DNA of 64,000 nucleotides from Cavia porcellus (Eukaryota; Chordata; Mammalia; Rodentia; Caviidae), in NCBI RefSeq assembly GCF_034190915.1, contig NW_026947486.1, forward strand, positions 21,755,001-21,819,000, written 5' to 3'. Below, piece by piece: positions 7,835 through 19,285 of the stretch. Made by a program: the position numbers and the translations under genes. Within the stretch, counting starts at the first letter, position 1; every line of letters begins with the position of its first letter. A model generated the notes under the pieces. That model was not told the DNA's origin. It ran no database searches and saw only the letters and a list, made by a program, of their open reading frames with translations.

Positions 7835-8257
7835 TGTTGGGAGCCGCAGCCCCGAGCCCGGTCGCCTCACTTGGCGGACGTGAGGCCTGTAGTAAAGAGT
7901 AAAGCCTGAGGTAGATTACCCCTCCCATCGAGCACGTTAGTTTCCTGCTCACCGCGTAAGCAACCCGCTCAACAATATAGTCTGCCTGGCAACTGATGAT
8001 GTTAGCCAATCAGCTTGCCTTGCTCACTTTAACATGAATGGACACTGTATCCGTATATATACTGGTGCCACCCCTGGGGGGGAAGAAGAAGCCCGGAAGT
8101 AGAATCCCAGAAGGAGCCGCGGGGAGCGGACCAGAGGAGGCTTCGGCTGGGAGCGATCCCAGGGCAGGCTGTACGGAGAAGGAAAATAAAAGAAAAGGTT
8201 GTCCACTGCCAGGCTTTGTCGTGTGTCCTTCCTGCCGGCCGGGAGCGGACATCGACA
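7835..8257 (+). repeat. 3' LTR of the ERV
   Basis: 423 bp, differing from 1652-2074 only at 8105 (t for g at 1922). The poly(A) signal is at 8185-8190 and the TATA box at 8054-8061. It is followed by the GGTAGG duplication. Confidence 0.95.
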
Positions 8258-8263
8258 GGTAGG
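8258..8263. repeat. ERV target-site duplication, right copy (GGTAGG)
   Basis: Exact copy of 1646-1651, immediately after the 3' LTR terminal CA. Confidence 0.93.
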
Positions 8264-8271
8264 TATGTATA

Positions 8272-8592
8272 GTGAACTGAATTGTGTGCCCCATATTAAA
8301 TATGTTCAATTCCTAGAATGTGAATTTATTTGGAAATAAGTTCTTTACAGATGTAATCTTGTTAAAATGAGGTCATGCTGGGTTAGAGTAGGCCCTAATA
8401 CAATGACTGGTATCATAACAAAGAAGGAAAAATGGACACAAGAACCTATAGAAAGAACACCTGGTGTGAGAACAGAGCACATAGACACAAGAGAGACTGC
8501 AAAGCATGTGACAGTGAGGGTACAGATTGGGCTAATGCATCTGCAAGCCAAAGAATGCCAAGATTTGCTTATAATCACCAGAGGGTGATTCA
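8272..8592 (+). repeat. MaLR (MLT1-like) LTR fragment
   Basis: The segment follows the MaLR pattern: 'gaactgaattgtgtgcccc', 'gtgaatttatttggaaataag', 'ttacagatgtaatcttgtta', 'aaaatgaggtcatgctgggtt', 'ggccctaatacaatgactgg', then 'gatttgct..aatcaccagag'. Moderately diverged; the 3' end is missing. Family recalled from memory. Confidence 0.65.
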
Positions 8593-8990
8593 TGTTATGA
8601 ACTGAATTAAGATGCAGTCCTAGTATATTAGAGTGGGTCCTGATCCAAACACTGGTGTCCTGAAAGAAGAGGGAAATTTGAATGCAGACACAAATAAAGA
8701 CGAGAACTTGTGATGCAGAATAAGTAGAAATGGGAGAGCACTATGTGATCATGGAAGGGGAGATCGGAGTGATGTGTCTGGAAACTAAAGAGTGCTGCAG
8801 ATTGTCAGCAGCCACCAGAAGCTAAACAGAGGCAAAAATGTTCCTTCCCTAAATCCTTCAGAGAAATGATAGGTCTTCTGACACCTGCTTTCCGACTTAT
8901 GGCATCCAGAAATGTGAAAGAATAAAAGTCTGTTTTTGAAGCCATAAAGTTTGGGGAACTTAGAGCAGCCCTAGGAAACTACCAGAATAT
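8593..8990 (+). repeat. Second MaLR (MLT1-like) LTR, adjacent
   Basis: Starts again with 'atgaactgaattaagatgcag' and runs through 'gtgggtcctgatccaaacac', 'gatcggagtgatgtgtctgg', 'agattgtcagcagccaccag' to the 3' end 'gaataaaagtctgtttttgaagccataaagtttggggaact'. It lies directly after the 8272-8592 copy, as a tandem pair or two nested copies. Confidence 0.65.
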
Positions 8991-9130
8991 GTCATCACAA
9001 ACTTCTTCATTTGTTGACACCAATTTTTAAAAATCAATTTTGAAGACAGACTCTAAACAATAACATATACACAAGCCAACAATTTCTGAATGCTAAGAAA
9101 GTCAAATTGGCTTAAAGCTTTCAGCATGTG

Positions 9131-9832
9131 AAGCAGTGGTGATCTGGCAGACTGCAGCCCTTCCAGGGGGAGAACCAGCAACAGCTTCTGAGATCTGTGC
9201 CATGTTGGATCTTAGGACACTGGGAAGCCAAGCAAGTACCTCCCCTCCCTGGTAAGTTGTGGTGGTGTGGCAGATTACAGCCCTTCCAGGGGGAGAACCA
9301 GCAGCAGCTCCTGAGATCCGTGCCATGTTGGAACTTAGGACGCTATAAAACCACCAGCCTGCCTCCCTGCTAAGCAATAGTGAACCTCCTGATGCACCAC
9401 CTAGAGTCAAACATCCCACTTCCTCTACCCCCCTCTTGCCCCCTCCCCCCCGTTAGCAAATGGGAACCAGAAATCTGAGCATCTCCTGGGAGGCTGACCA
9501 TATCAAATAAGGGGGACTTCCTTTTCCCACCTCTTTGAAGGCAAATATTTTTATTACTGTTTTGCTCTATTCTGATTAATGGTACTGCTCTATTCAATAT
9601 TCTGTTTTGATAAGTTCTATAATGTTCTGTATCTCATCTCATTTTGATATACACCATTGAAAGAACAACTATTATAAAGATAACAAAATATACATGATAC
9701 CTATTACTGTTATCCCGGCAACCTACTGTGAAGTTCTGTACCAATTTCACTGTACAATCTTAATTGGCTTTATTCTGTCTTGTTCTGTTGTATTTTACCA
9801 CTTTCAAAATAAAATTACAATAAATTTTAAAA
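9131..9832 (+). mobile_element. Unrecognised A-tailed retroposon with 5' tandem monomers (copy 1)
   Basis: A 702-bp insert flanked by a perfect 17-bp duplication AAAGCTTTCAGCATGTG (9114-9130 and 9833-9849) and ending in an A-rich tail with AATAAA-like motifs, the mark of L1-type retrotransposition. Its 5' part has two tandem monomers starting at 9131 and 9254 (123 and 118 bp), then the start of a third at 9372. Next comes a C-rich stretch, then a T-rich 3' part. There is no long reading frame, no tRNA or 7SL head, and no TG..CA ends, so it is not an LTR or a usual SINE. A related copy is at 34843-35719, and its last 40 bases resemble the tail of the L1 at 25-30 kb. Confidence 0.75.
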
Positions 9833-9914
9833 AAAGCTTTCAGCATGTGGTCATTGCATGCTTCTGTTTGATTCTGATCATCTCCAGCATAGTTAGGGAA
9901 ATACATTCACACAT

Positions 9915-10261
9915 AGTCCACAAACTGGAAGTTTGAGTCCCTCCTCCAATTCATAAGGCAAAATCCTAGCCATCAGTAACTTGGTAATAGGAGGTGAGGA
10001 CCTTTGAGGAGTGTTTAGGCCATGGAAGTGAAGACTTCATGAAGGATATTAGTGTCTTTTTTAAAAAGGGACTCCAAAGTCTTCCCTCACTCTTTTTCTT
10101 GCCATATGAGGATACAAGGAGATGGATATCTATGAGCTAGGAAGTTGGTCTTCACCAAAAACCCAATCTTCTGGTGCCTTGATTTTGGACTTCTCAGCTT
10201 CTAGACGTGTGAAAAGTAAATGTTTATTGTTTAAGCCACCCAGTCTGTGGTATTTTTAAAA
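9915..10261 (+). repeat. MaLR (MST/MLT1-like) LTR, main part
   Basis: It contains 'ctccaattcataaggcaaaa', 'aataggaggtgaggacctttg', 'aggccatggaagtg..gaagacttcatgaaggatattagtg', 'tgccatatgaggatacaagg', 'gatttt ggacttctcagctt' and the 3' signature 'ttgtttaagccacccagtct'. An L1 interrupts it at 10262; its last bases resume at 13306. Confidence 0.75.
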
Positions 10262-10897
10262 TTATTTTATTAGCATGTTTATGGTATATAATGTTTACAT
10301 CAATTCATTTTTTCCTCTTCCCCTACACGGCCCCAGGATCAGATTCATTTGTTTCTAAGTCTTTATAAACTTAACTGTCACGTACACAGATTAGCTTAGA
10401 CTAACAGGCCAAAAAACATAAAAACACAATTACACTAAATAATTAAAATGAGATAATTACACTAAATTAAGGAACATATTTACATACATTGTCCATGCTG
10501 GATTACAATAGCTTTTTCTCTCTTTTTTCCTGTTGTCTGTCTTTTCTTTGCACTTTATTGAGTTTCTTATATAAGAGAAACTATGCAATATTTAAGCTTG
10601 TGTATCTGATTTATATCACTTAACATTATGGTCTCAAGATGTGCCCATTTTCCTAAAAAAGACTCAACTTTAATCTTCTTTGTGGCAGAGTAGTATTTCT
10701 TTGTGCCTAAATTCCACATTATCTTTATCCATTCTTCTATTGATCACATATAGCCTGTTTCTAAAATGTAGCTACTATAAATTGCGTGGTTATAAAAATG
10801 TGTATGCATACATCACTGTGGTGGTACATTGTTTTTAACTTTTTTGAGAAGATACCTATAAGGGGAATAGCTGGGGCAAATGAAAGTTCTAGTTTTA

Positions 10898-11651
10898 TAT
10901 TTTTAAATTAATTTTTATTGGTGCATTTTAGGTATATATATAATGACCACATTCATCATAGAGCATTTCTCCCTATACATGATATAATTTGATTCCTTTT
11001 TCTCATTCCCTTACTCTCCCTTCAAGCCCCCTCCCTTCCTCATTTACAAAAGCTTTGTTTCTATTTTTTATTACTTTTCTCATTTTTTTTACTTTTTCCC
11101 TCTTTCCTTTCCCCATCCCCTGATGTTGTTCCTCTCTCCATTTGAACTTTTTTTTACTTCAAAATACCTATTATACATTTTGGACCTTATTTACACCTTT
11201 GGTTTCTCAGACAAACAATTTACTCAGATGTGTAGGTTTATTTCACTTAAGAGTATGGTCTCAACATGCATCCATTTAGGTAGAATTGTTTCAAACGTGT
11301 CCTTCTTTATAGCTGAGTAGTACTCCATTATATTAAAAACCCACATCTTTTTTTATCCATTCATCAGTTGATGGGCATTTGGGCTGTTTCTAAGACTTGA
11401 CTATTACAAATTATGCTGCTATAAACGTGTGTACATATTACTAATTCTTTTGGGAAGATATTAAGAAGGGTAACAATTGTGTTAAATATAAGATCTAGCT
11501 CTAGGTTTTTAGGAAACTCCACACTGCCTTCCACAGTGGTTGCACAAAAATATGGAAGTCTTCATGAGTTTGTGTATCATTATTGTGTAGGGGCCATGCT
11601 AATCTTCTCTGTATGGTTCCAATTTTAGTATATGTGCTGCCAAAGAAAGCA
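10898..11651 (-). mobile_element. U6 snRNA-L1 chimeric retroposon
   Basis: On the minus strand the order is: near-complete U6 snRNA (11651 down to 11546), a 5'-truncated L1 3' segment, then an A-rich tail near 10898-10920. The insert is flanked by TCTAGTTTTA at 10888-10897 and 11652-11661, a 10-bp target-site duplication. The host L1 reads continuously across it once the insert is removed. This is the arrangement known for U6/L1 chimeras, explained by reverse transcriptase switching from L1 RNA to U6 RNA during target-primed reverse transcription. Confidence 0.85.
11546..11651 (-). pseudogene. RNU6: U6 snRNA retropseudogene (5' part of the chimera)
   Basis: The reverse complement contains the U6 hallmarks GGCAGCACATATACTAAAAT, TTGGAACC-type, AGAGAAGATTAGCATGGCCC and a terminal TTCCATATTTTT, over about 106 bases, the full U6 length. 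There are changes near the 5' end (GCTTTCTTTGG for GCTCGCTTCGG) and in the central stretch. The 3' U-tract fuses straight to L1 sequence with no poly(A) between, so it was copied by template switching. It is not a functional spliceosomal RNA gene. Confidence 0.88.
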
Positions 11652-13305
11652 TCTAGTTTTAGTTTCCTGAGGAACCGCCACACTTAGTTCCATAGTAGCT
11701 GTACCACTCTGTACTCCTACCAACAGTGGAGAAGGGTTCTTTTTCTCCCCTAGCCTTGTCAGCATTATTAGTGAAAATGAACACTTTATTTTTGAGTAAT
11801 GACTTCATATCTTGCTATGATACCAAGTTTGGTTATTAGTGCTAGGATTTGTTTATTAGGGTTTTAGGGGTCTTCTGTGTAGAGAACCTTCTCATCTGCA
11901 ATTGTGATAATTTAAATTTATTTCCTATCCATATACCACTTCTATTTCTTTTTTTTATTGCTTTAGCTCATCTTTTGAGAACTATATTAAACAAGAGTGG
12001 TGACAGTGGACATCCTTATCCTGTTCCTGATTTTAAAGGGAAAAATTTCAACTTCTTTCCATGTATTATGATGTTGTCAAATGATTTTCTGTAGGTAGCT
12101 TTTATCAAATTGAGATAAGATCTTCTGTAACCTAATTTCTTCAGGTTATTTTTTTAAAATCATGAGTGGATGTTGGATTTTTTCAAATGCTTTTTTGCAT
12201 CTACTGAGATGATCATGTGATTTTTCTTTTTGCTTCTGTTTATATGGCTTATTACATTATTGATTTGTGTATGCTGAACCATTTCTGAATCCTATTTGGT
12301 CATGGCATATGACCTTTTGATGATTTGTTACATTCTGTTTGGTGATATTTTATTGATAATTTTTGCATCTTTGTTCATTAAAGAGATTGGCCTGGAGTTC
12401 TTTTTTTGGGTTGTGTCTTTTTATGGTTTTGGAATCAGGGTAATGCTTATTTCTAGGAATGATTTTGATAGTACTACTTCTTTTTCAATTTTATTAAAGA
12501 GCTTGAAAATTGTTGGTGTTAGATCTTCTCTAAAATTCTTATGGAATTTGACAGTGAATTCATGGAGATTTGTGCTTTACTTGGTATGTAGGCTTTTTTA
12601 TTACTTCTTCAGTTTCATTGACTGATATTGAGTTATTCAGGGCTTTTATATTTTCTTTGTTTAGCTTTGGTGTTCATATGTATCTAGGAATTTTTTGGTT
12701 TCTTCTAAATTTTCTTTTTTATTAGAGTGCAAGTTCCCAAAGTGGTTACTGATAATCTTTCTATTTTAGTTGAATTCCTTGTGTTGTCAACTTTTTCATT
12801 TCTAATTGCATGGATTTGAGTCATTTCTTCCTTATATTGATAATATTGCCTAAAGATTTGTGTATTTTGCTTAATCTTTCAAATAATCAACTCTTCACTT
12901 CATTGATTCTTTTTATTTTTTAATTTCTGCTCTGATCTTTATAATTTCCTTTCTTGTACTAGCTTTGGGATTCTATGGATCTTGTTTTTCTAGGACCTTG
13001 AGGTACATAATTAATTTACTTGAGCTTGACATTTTTTGTGATGTGGAAGTTTACTGCTATAAACCTAATTCTTAGGAATGCTTTCATTGTGTCCCATCAG
13101 TTCCAGTACAATATACTGGAACAATCATTTGATTGTAGGGTTAGATTCCTCTTTAGTTTTGTCTGTGACTCATTGAGTATTAAAGATAATGTTACTTAAT
13201 TTACATATGTTTACATAGTTTCTGTGCCATCTTTTGCAATTGATTTCTAGTTTCTTTGTACTATAATCTGACAATATGCATGGGACAATTGTGGCATTTT
13301 AAAAA

Positions 13306-13760
13306 TAGCAGCCCAAACTGAGTAAAACAAGAATTGGTACCAAGAAGCAAAATTACTGCTGTAACGAACACCTAAAAAGTACAAATGGCTTTTGAACTAA
13401 GTAATTAATTAAGGCCTGAAAGTGTTTTGAGGTACATGCCAGAAAAAATCTAGATTATTGTGAATGGAATATTAAAGATGATCTTGATGAGAGGTCAGAA
13501 AAAAAAGAGGAAGGCATCTGTCTTGTTAGAGAATATCTAAGTGACCATGAATAGAATGTTGGTAAAAATGTGGACAGTAAAAGCTCTTCTGATGAGGTTC
13601 AGTGCAAATATGGAACACACTTTTGGACTGTAGAAAAAAAATTGGTCCTTGTTATAAAATAGCAAGGATCTTGGTTGTCTTATATTTGTATTCTAGTGTT
13701 TTGTGCAAAGTGGAGCTTTTATTTCTTCTAGTTGCTGATAGTAAAATATAAGAGGAAGAG
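13306..13760 (+). repeat. MaLR LTR 3' tip and internal region (MST/THE1-int-like)
   Basis: 'tagcagcccaaactgagtaa' completes the LTR broken at 10261. It is followed by typical MaLR internal text: 'aagaattggtaccaagaagc', 'ctgctgtaacgaacacct', 'ggcttttgaactaagtaatt', 'gaggtacatgccagaaaaa'. The segment joins 9915-10261 across the nested L1 insertion. Confidence 0.7.
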
Positions 13761-13761
13761 T

Positions 13762-14228
13762 GATGTTAGCAAGATGGTAGAAGGGAATTCTCCAGCTTTG
13801 ATCCCTATCCATAGAAGAGCAACAACTACCGACAGGGAAGAATATCATTGTGAATATCCCAGAATTGAGGACTAAGGCTGAGGCATAACCTCAGACCAGC
13901 TTAACAATTAGAATTAAGAGAAGCTGTCGTGAAATTATAAGAATGGTTCCCTTTGACCACACTATCAATCCCACTGTCTGCCACAGTACCACGTATAGAG
14001 ATTTCTCCTGGACTCTCAGTTTCTACAAGAGGAAAGTTTTGAAAGTGGACATCTGTCTTCATCCTCGTTTTCAGACCTTTGCTGACATACACATTTTAGT
14101 TTTGTTTCATGGGAAACACTGGGACTAAGGGCAGGTTAGATCATCTAGGGTCAGTTACAAGGTCTAGAGTTCCCAAGGCACAATGTGAAATCTTAACAGT
14201 TGTTCTACATTGTAGCCAATGAAGTTTC
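13762..14228 (+). mobile_element. Old L1 (5' UTR part), first piece of a split element
   Basis: Begins 'gtgatgttagcaagatggtag', like old mammalian L1 5' UTRs ('aagatggcggaatagg'), and continues with 'cagagaagagcaacaac'-type text. It stops at GCCAATGAAGTTTC (14215-14228), the left target duplication of the inserted younger L1. It appears to resume at 21182. Confidence 0.55.
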
Positions 14229-14238
14229 TTTTTTTTTT

Positions 14239-14268
14239 CCTGTCAGCCTCTGTGGTCCCTCTGTGTTC
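14239..14268 (-). other. Possible 3' transduction beyond the L1 3' end
   Basis: Other copies of this L1 end at AATAAAATTTTTAAAA (62114-62130 and near 57530). Here 30 unrelated bases lie between that point and the terminal T-run. This is what transcription read-through into flanking DNA before reinsertion would leave. Confidence 0.5.
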
Positions 14269-15429
14269 TTTTTAAAAAAATTTTATTTAAAAGGAAAAAG
14301 AGAAAAAACAAAACAAAACAAAGCAGTGTAAGAGTACAAATAATACAGAACTACAAAAACAAAACAGTAAGAAATCACCAGTTAATAGATTATACATTAT
14401 CATCTTAGAGATAGTTGCTCAAGTCACAGTATCAAAGCGTACAAAGTGAACATTCAAACAGAGAGACTGAAACAGTTGTGTTCAATGATCCAACCAAAAA
14501 CATTAATATATCAGCTATTTAACACCCCTAAACACACTTGCAGTTGTATCCTTTAGAGGACTTTTCCCCCTCTTTTTTTACAACAAAATTTACACATTTT
14601 GGGTTTTATTATTCTTTAGTTCTTATTACATTTTTTGGAAGAGAATAAAGTCAAATATGGCAAAACAAAGCTGTCCGTCAAAACCAAGGATAGACATAGC
14701 ACATGATATAAAAACAGAGTACAAGGTTATCAACAATGGTCACCATAATGCCTCTTGTTTCCTTAAAAAGAATTATCTATGTCATTACGTATTATAAAAT
14801 TGAACAAAACAGTAGAGAACAAGACCAATAAAACTTAAACATTGTAAACATTACAGGACTTCCAAAGGAGATAATAGTCAAACCAGAATGGGCATTTAGT
14901 GAATCTTATTGCCTTCAAAGTAGTTGCCTATACTCTCAAACTTGATACTATCATACAGAATAGAACAGAGTCTAATCAGTCAAAACAAGATAGTGGGAGC
15001 ACTACAGGATTTCAAAACAAGTTAATAGGAAATCAAAAAGAGTTACTATAATATATCCTGCTAATTTTTAAAATTTTTCCCCTTAATTAAAAAAACCATA
15101 AAAATAAATAAATAAATTTTTTAATGAATAAGGCAGAGATTGAGATAAAACAGGACATAACAACATAATACTACAGGTCAAAGCATGACTGTTTCAGCAA
15201 CCTAGTGCTTCACCACCAAATAACCCGACTTAATAGTAGTTACCATAGTGTCTGTCTTTTTCCTTGAAATATTTGAATATAATTTCATATACTATAGCTT
15301 CAAATATTTCCATATCAAGAAGCCCAGAATAAAGCCTTTCCAATTAATAAGTGAAAACTTTATAAGGCTTCAAGGCCACATAATGGGGAATTATGATTAC
15401 CACATATTTTTATATATTTGAATTATTAC

Positions 15430-18400
15430 CTACATTAGGGAAACTATTCGGTATTCACACATGCGAGATTGATTCATTTCACTTATGAGCATGGTCTCAA
15501 GCTGCACCCATTTATTGATAAATATCTCAATGTGATCCTCCTTTATAGCTGAGTAATACTCCATTGTATAGAAATACCACAGCTTTTTTATCCATTCCTC
15601 AGTTGATGGACACTTGGGTTGTTTCCAAGATCTGGCGATTACAAATTGTGCTGCTATAAACGTAGATGCACATATATCACTGTGGTATGATGCTTTCAGT
15701 TCTTCTGGGAAGATGCCTAGAAGTGTTATAGCTGAAATAAATGGGACTTCTAACCCCAGCTTTATGAGAAATTTCCAGACTGACCTCCACAAAGGTTGTA
15801 CCAGTCTACACTCCCAACAACAGTGCAGGAGAGTTCCTTTTTCCCCACAGCCTCTCCAGCATTTGTTGTTGTTGGTTTTCTTGATCCTGGCCATTCTTCC
15901 AGGAGTGAAATGGTATCTCAGTGTGGTTTTAATTTGCATTTCTCTAATGACCAATGATGATGAACATTTTTTCATGTATTTATTTGCCATTTGTATTTCT
16001 TCATCTGAGAAGTGCGTATTCATCTCAGATTCCCATTTTTGGATTGGATCTTTGAATTTTGAGGGTCTGAGTTTTTTTAATTCTTTATGTTTTAGACAAG
16101 AGTCCCTTGTCTGAGAGAGAGTTCACTAAAATCTTTTCCCAATTTGTGGGTTTTCTTTTCACTATGCTGGAGATTTCTTTTGACATGCAGAAACTTTTTA
16201 ATAAGAAGTGGTCCCAGTTATTGATTCTGGGAAGTATTTCCTGTGCAGTTTGAGTCCTGTTCATGAATTCTCTATCTACCCCTATGTCCTCAAGGTTTCT
16301 ACCCAATTTGTCTTCCAATAGATTTAGTGTTTCTGTTTTAATATTCAGATCTTTGACCCATTTAGATTTTAATTTAGTACATGGTGATAGACATGGGTCT
16401 AGCTTTAGTTTTCGGCAACTGGAGAGCCAGTTTTTCCAGCACCATTTATTAAAGAGACTGTCGTTCTTCCAGTGAACCAGCTTGGCTCCTTTATCAAAGA
16501 TAAGGTGGTAGAGTGTGTTTGTAGTTGTGGTTATATCTTCTAATCTATTCCATTGATCTTTGGCTCTGTTTTGATTCCAGTACCAGGTTGATTTTACTAC
16601 TGTTGCTTTGTAGTATAACTTCAAGTCAGGGATTGTGATGCCTCCTGCCTTGCCTTTGCTGCTTAGAATTGCCTTTGCTATTCTAGGTCTCTTCTGGTTC
16701 CAGATGAATTTTAGGAGTGGTTTCTCTAGATTTATAAGATATGTTGATGGTATTTTTATTGGGATTGCATTGAATCTGTATAAAAGTTTAGGGAGAATGG
16801 CCATTTTCACAATGTTTGTTCTTCCTATCCATGAGCAAGGGATGTCTTTCCATTTTTTGAGATCATCTTCAATTCCTTTTTTCAGTGTATTATAATTTTC
16901 CCTGTATAGGTCTTTCACTTCTTTCATAAGAGTAATTCATAAATATTTCATTTTTTTGCTTGCTAATGTGAAGAGTGTGGTTTCTCTTATTCCCTCTCTG
17001 TGATTTTGTTCTTAGTGTATAGGAATTCTATTGATTTCTGAGTATTGATTTTGTATCCAGCTACATTAATGAATTTATTTACTATATGTAAGAGTATTTC
17101 AATGGAGTTTAGGGGGTCTTCTATGTAGAGTATCATGTCATCTGCAAACAATGATGATTTAATTTCTTCTTTTCCTATCTTTACCCCTTTTATTTCTCTG
17201 TTTTGTCTAATTGCTCTGGCTAGTATTTTCAGTACTATATTAAATAGGAGTGGTGATAAAGGACATCCTTCTCTTGTGCCTGATTTTAAAGTAAAGGCTT
17301 TCAATTTTTGGCCATTTAGTATGATGCTGGCTGTTGGTTTGTCATAAATGGCCTTTATTATATTGAGGTAAAGACCATGTATTCCAATTTTCTGGAAAGT
17401 TCTTATCATGAATGAATGTTGGACCTTATCGAAGGCATTTTCTGCGTCTATAGAAATGATCATGTGATTCTTACATTTGGCTTTATTGATATGGTGGATT
17501 ACATTTATTGATTTATGTATGCTGGACCATCCTTGCATTCCTGGGATGAATCCCACTTGGTCATGGTGTATAATCTTCTTGATGATTTGCTGCATCCTAT
17601 TTGCCAATATTTTATTGAGAATTTTTGCGTCTGTGTTCATTAGGGATATTGGTCTATAGTTCTGTTTTTTAGTTGGGTCTTTCTCAGGTTTTGGTACTAG
17701 AGTAATATTTGCTTCCAGGAATGACTTAGGAAGGATTGCTTCCCTTTCAATTTCATTGAATAGTTTGAGGAGTGTCGGCATTAAGTCTTCTTTGTATTTC
17801 TTGTAGAATTCTGCAGTGAATCCATCTGGGCCTGGGCTCTTCTTTGTAGGTAAGGACTTAATTACATTTTCAATTTCATTAACAGAGTTTGCGGTATTCA
17901 GCAGTTTTACATCCTCTTGATCTAGCTTTGGTACTTCATATGCTTCTAATAATCTGTCTATTTCTTCTGTGTTATCAAACCTTTGAGAGTAGAGGTTTTC
18001 GAAATAGGTATTGATGATCTTCTGTATTTCTGTAGAGTCTGTAGTGATTTCACCTTTTTAATTTCTTATTGCATGAATTTGAGCTTTTTCTTCCCTTTTT
18101 AAAATAAGGTTGCCTAGGGGCTTATCGTTTTTATTTATTCTTTCAAAGAACCAACTCTTTGATTCGAGGATTCTTTCGATTGTTTTCTTAGACTCTATTG
18201 CATTGATTTTTGCTCTGATTTTTAAAATTTCCTCTTTTCTTTTGGCTTTGGGCTTGACTTGCTCTTCTTTTTCTATCCGTTTGAGGTGTAGCATCAAGTT
18301 ATTTGTTTGAATTCATTCTGATTTCCTGATGTGGGAACTCAGTGCAATAAATTTTTCCCTGAGGACGGCTTTTATTACATCCCACAGATTCTGGTAAGTT

Positions 18401-19245
18401 GTATCTGCATTTTCATTTTCTTGCAGGTATTGTTTAATTTCTTCTTTCATTTCTTCTGTGATCCACTGATTACTCAAGAGTGTGTTATTCAGTTTCCATG
18501 TGTTTGCGGGATTTTTGCAGTATATTTTATCATTAATTTCTAATTTCAGAGCGCTATGATCCGATAACATGCAAGGGATGATTTCAGCTCTTTTGCACTT
18601 GTTTAAGTATGTTCTGTGAGCTAATATATGGTCTATTTTAGAAAATGATCCATGTACTGCTGAGAAGAATGTGTATTCTGATGTTGTTGGGTGGAACATT
18701 CTGTATATGTCTATCAAACCCATTTGTTCACAGGTATGATTCAGTTCTGTTCTTTCTTTGCTCATTTTCTGTCTGGTTGATCTGTCCCTTGGTGTCAGTG
18801 GTGTGTTAAGGTCTCCTGTTACAATTGTGTTACTGATAATTTGAGTTTTCATTTCTGTTAATAATTGTTTTATATAACTGGGTGCTCTGGAGTTTGGTGT
18901 GTATATATTTAAGATAGTTATCTCTTCCTTTTGGAGTTTTCCCCTTACGTGTATGTAGTGACCTTCTTTGTCCTTTATGGTCATTGTTGGTTTAAAGTTC
19001 ACGTTGTCTGCAAACAGAATGGCTACTCCTGCTTTTTTTTGGATTCCTGTTGCATGAAGTATTGTTTTCCATCCTTTGACTTTCAGTCTGTGAGTATCCT
19101 TCTGGGTTAGATGGGTTTCCTCTAAACAGCATATGGTTGGATTTTGTTTCTTGGTCTATTCTGCTAGTCTGTTTCTTTTGATTGTTGCATTGAGACCATT
19201 TACATTAATGGTTATTACTGTTAAATGCTGGTTTATTTTTGACAT
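15430..19245 (-). pseudogene. L1 ORF2 (endonuclease-reverse transcriptase), inactivated
   Basis: Spans 3816 bases (about 1272 codons, the usual ORF2 length) from ATG at 19245 to 15430. Endonuclease landmarks are readable ([23 protein letters not shown]), then the RT palm with [11 protein letters not shown] and the C-terminal cysteine region ([18 protein letters not shown]) near 15900. Stops break the main frame near 19158, 18313 and 18058. The segment 16085-16927 lies in another frame, so at least two indels occurred. The protein would nick target DNA and copy L1 RNA; this copy cannot make it whole. Confidence 0.88.
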
Positions 19246-19285
19246 GTTATCTCTCTGCTCTTGCATCTTTATCTTTCTGTTCTGT

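Larger units (their letters stand above)
1652..8257 (+). mobile_element. Young env-less class II (betaretrovirus/IAP-like) endogenous retrovirus
   Basis: A complete 6606-bp provirus ordered 5' LTR, PBS, gag, pro (with dUTPase), pol, polypurine tract, 3' LTR. It is flanked by a perfect 6-bp duplication GGTAGG (1646-1651 and 8258-8263); six bases is usual for betaretroviral integrases. The two LTRs are each 423 bp and I see one difference (1922 g versus 8105 t), implying a very recent insertion. Class II assignment rests on dUTPase and G-patch flanking the protease, successive -1 frames gag/pro/pol, two Gag zinc knuckles, and an LTR starting TGTTGGGAGCCGC as IAP LTRs do. No env-like frame follows pol. 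Gag and pro are open; pol has two nonsense codons (5764-5766 and 6562-6564). The element is much richer in GC and CpG than its surroundings. Confidence 0.95.
10262..13290 (-). mobile_element. Old degraded L1, ORF2 3' half to 3' end, itself interrupted
   Basis: Reverse-oriented L1 sequence: the 3' end lies near 10262 and ORF2 text (reverse complement) extends to about 13290, with many stops and shifts. The flanks GTGGTATTTTTAAAA (10247-10261) and GTGGCATTTTAAAAA (13291-13305) are an imperfect duplication inside the MaLR LTR. The segment 10898-11651 is a later insertion, so the L1 proper is 10262-10897 plus 11652-13290. Confidence 0.7.

Noticed and set aside
11546..11651. Functional U6 snRNA gene
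   Set aside because: Mutated 5' end and central region, fused to L1, flanked by a TSD and lacking an upstream PSE/TATA promoter.
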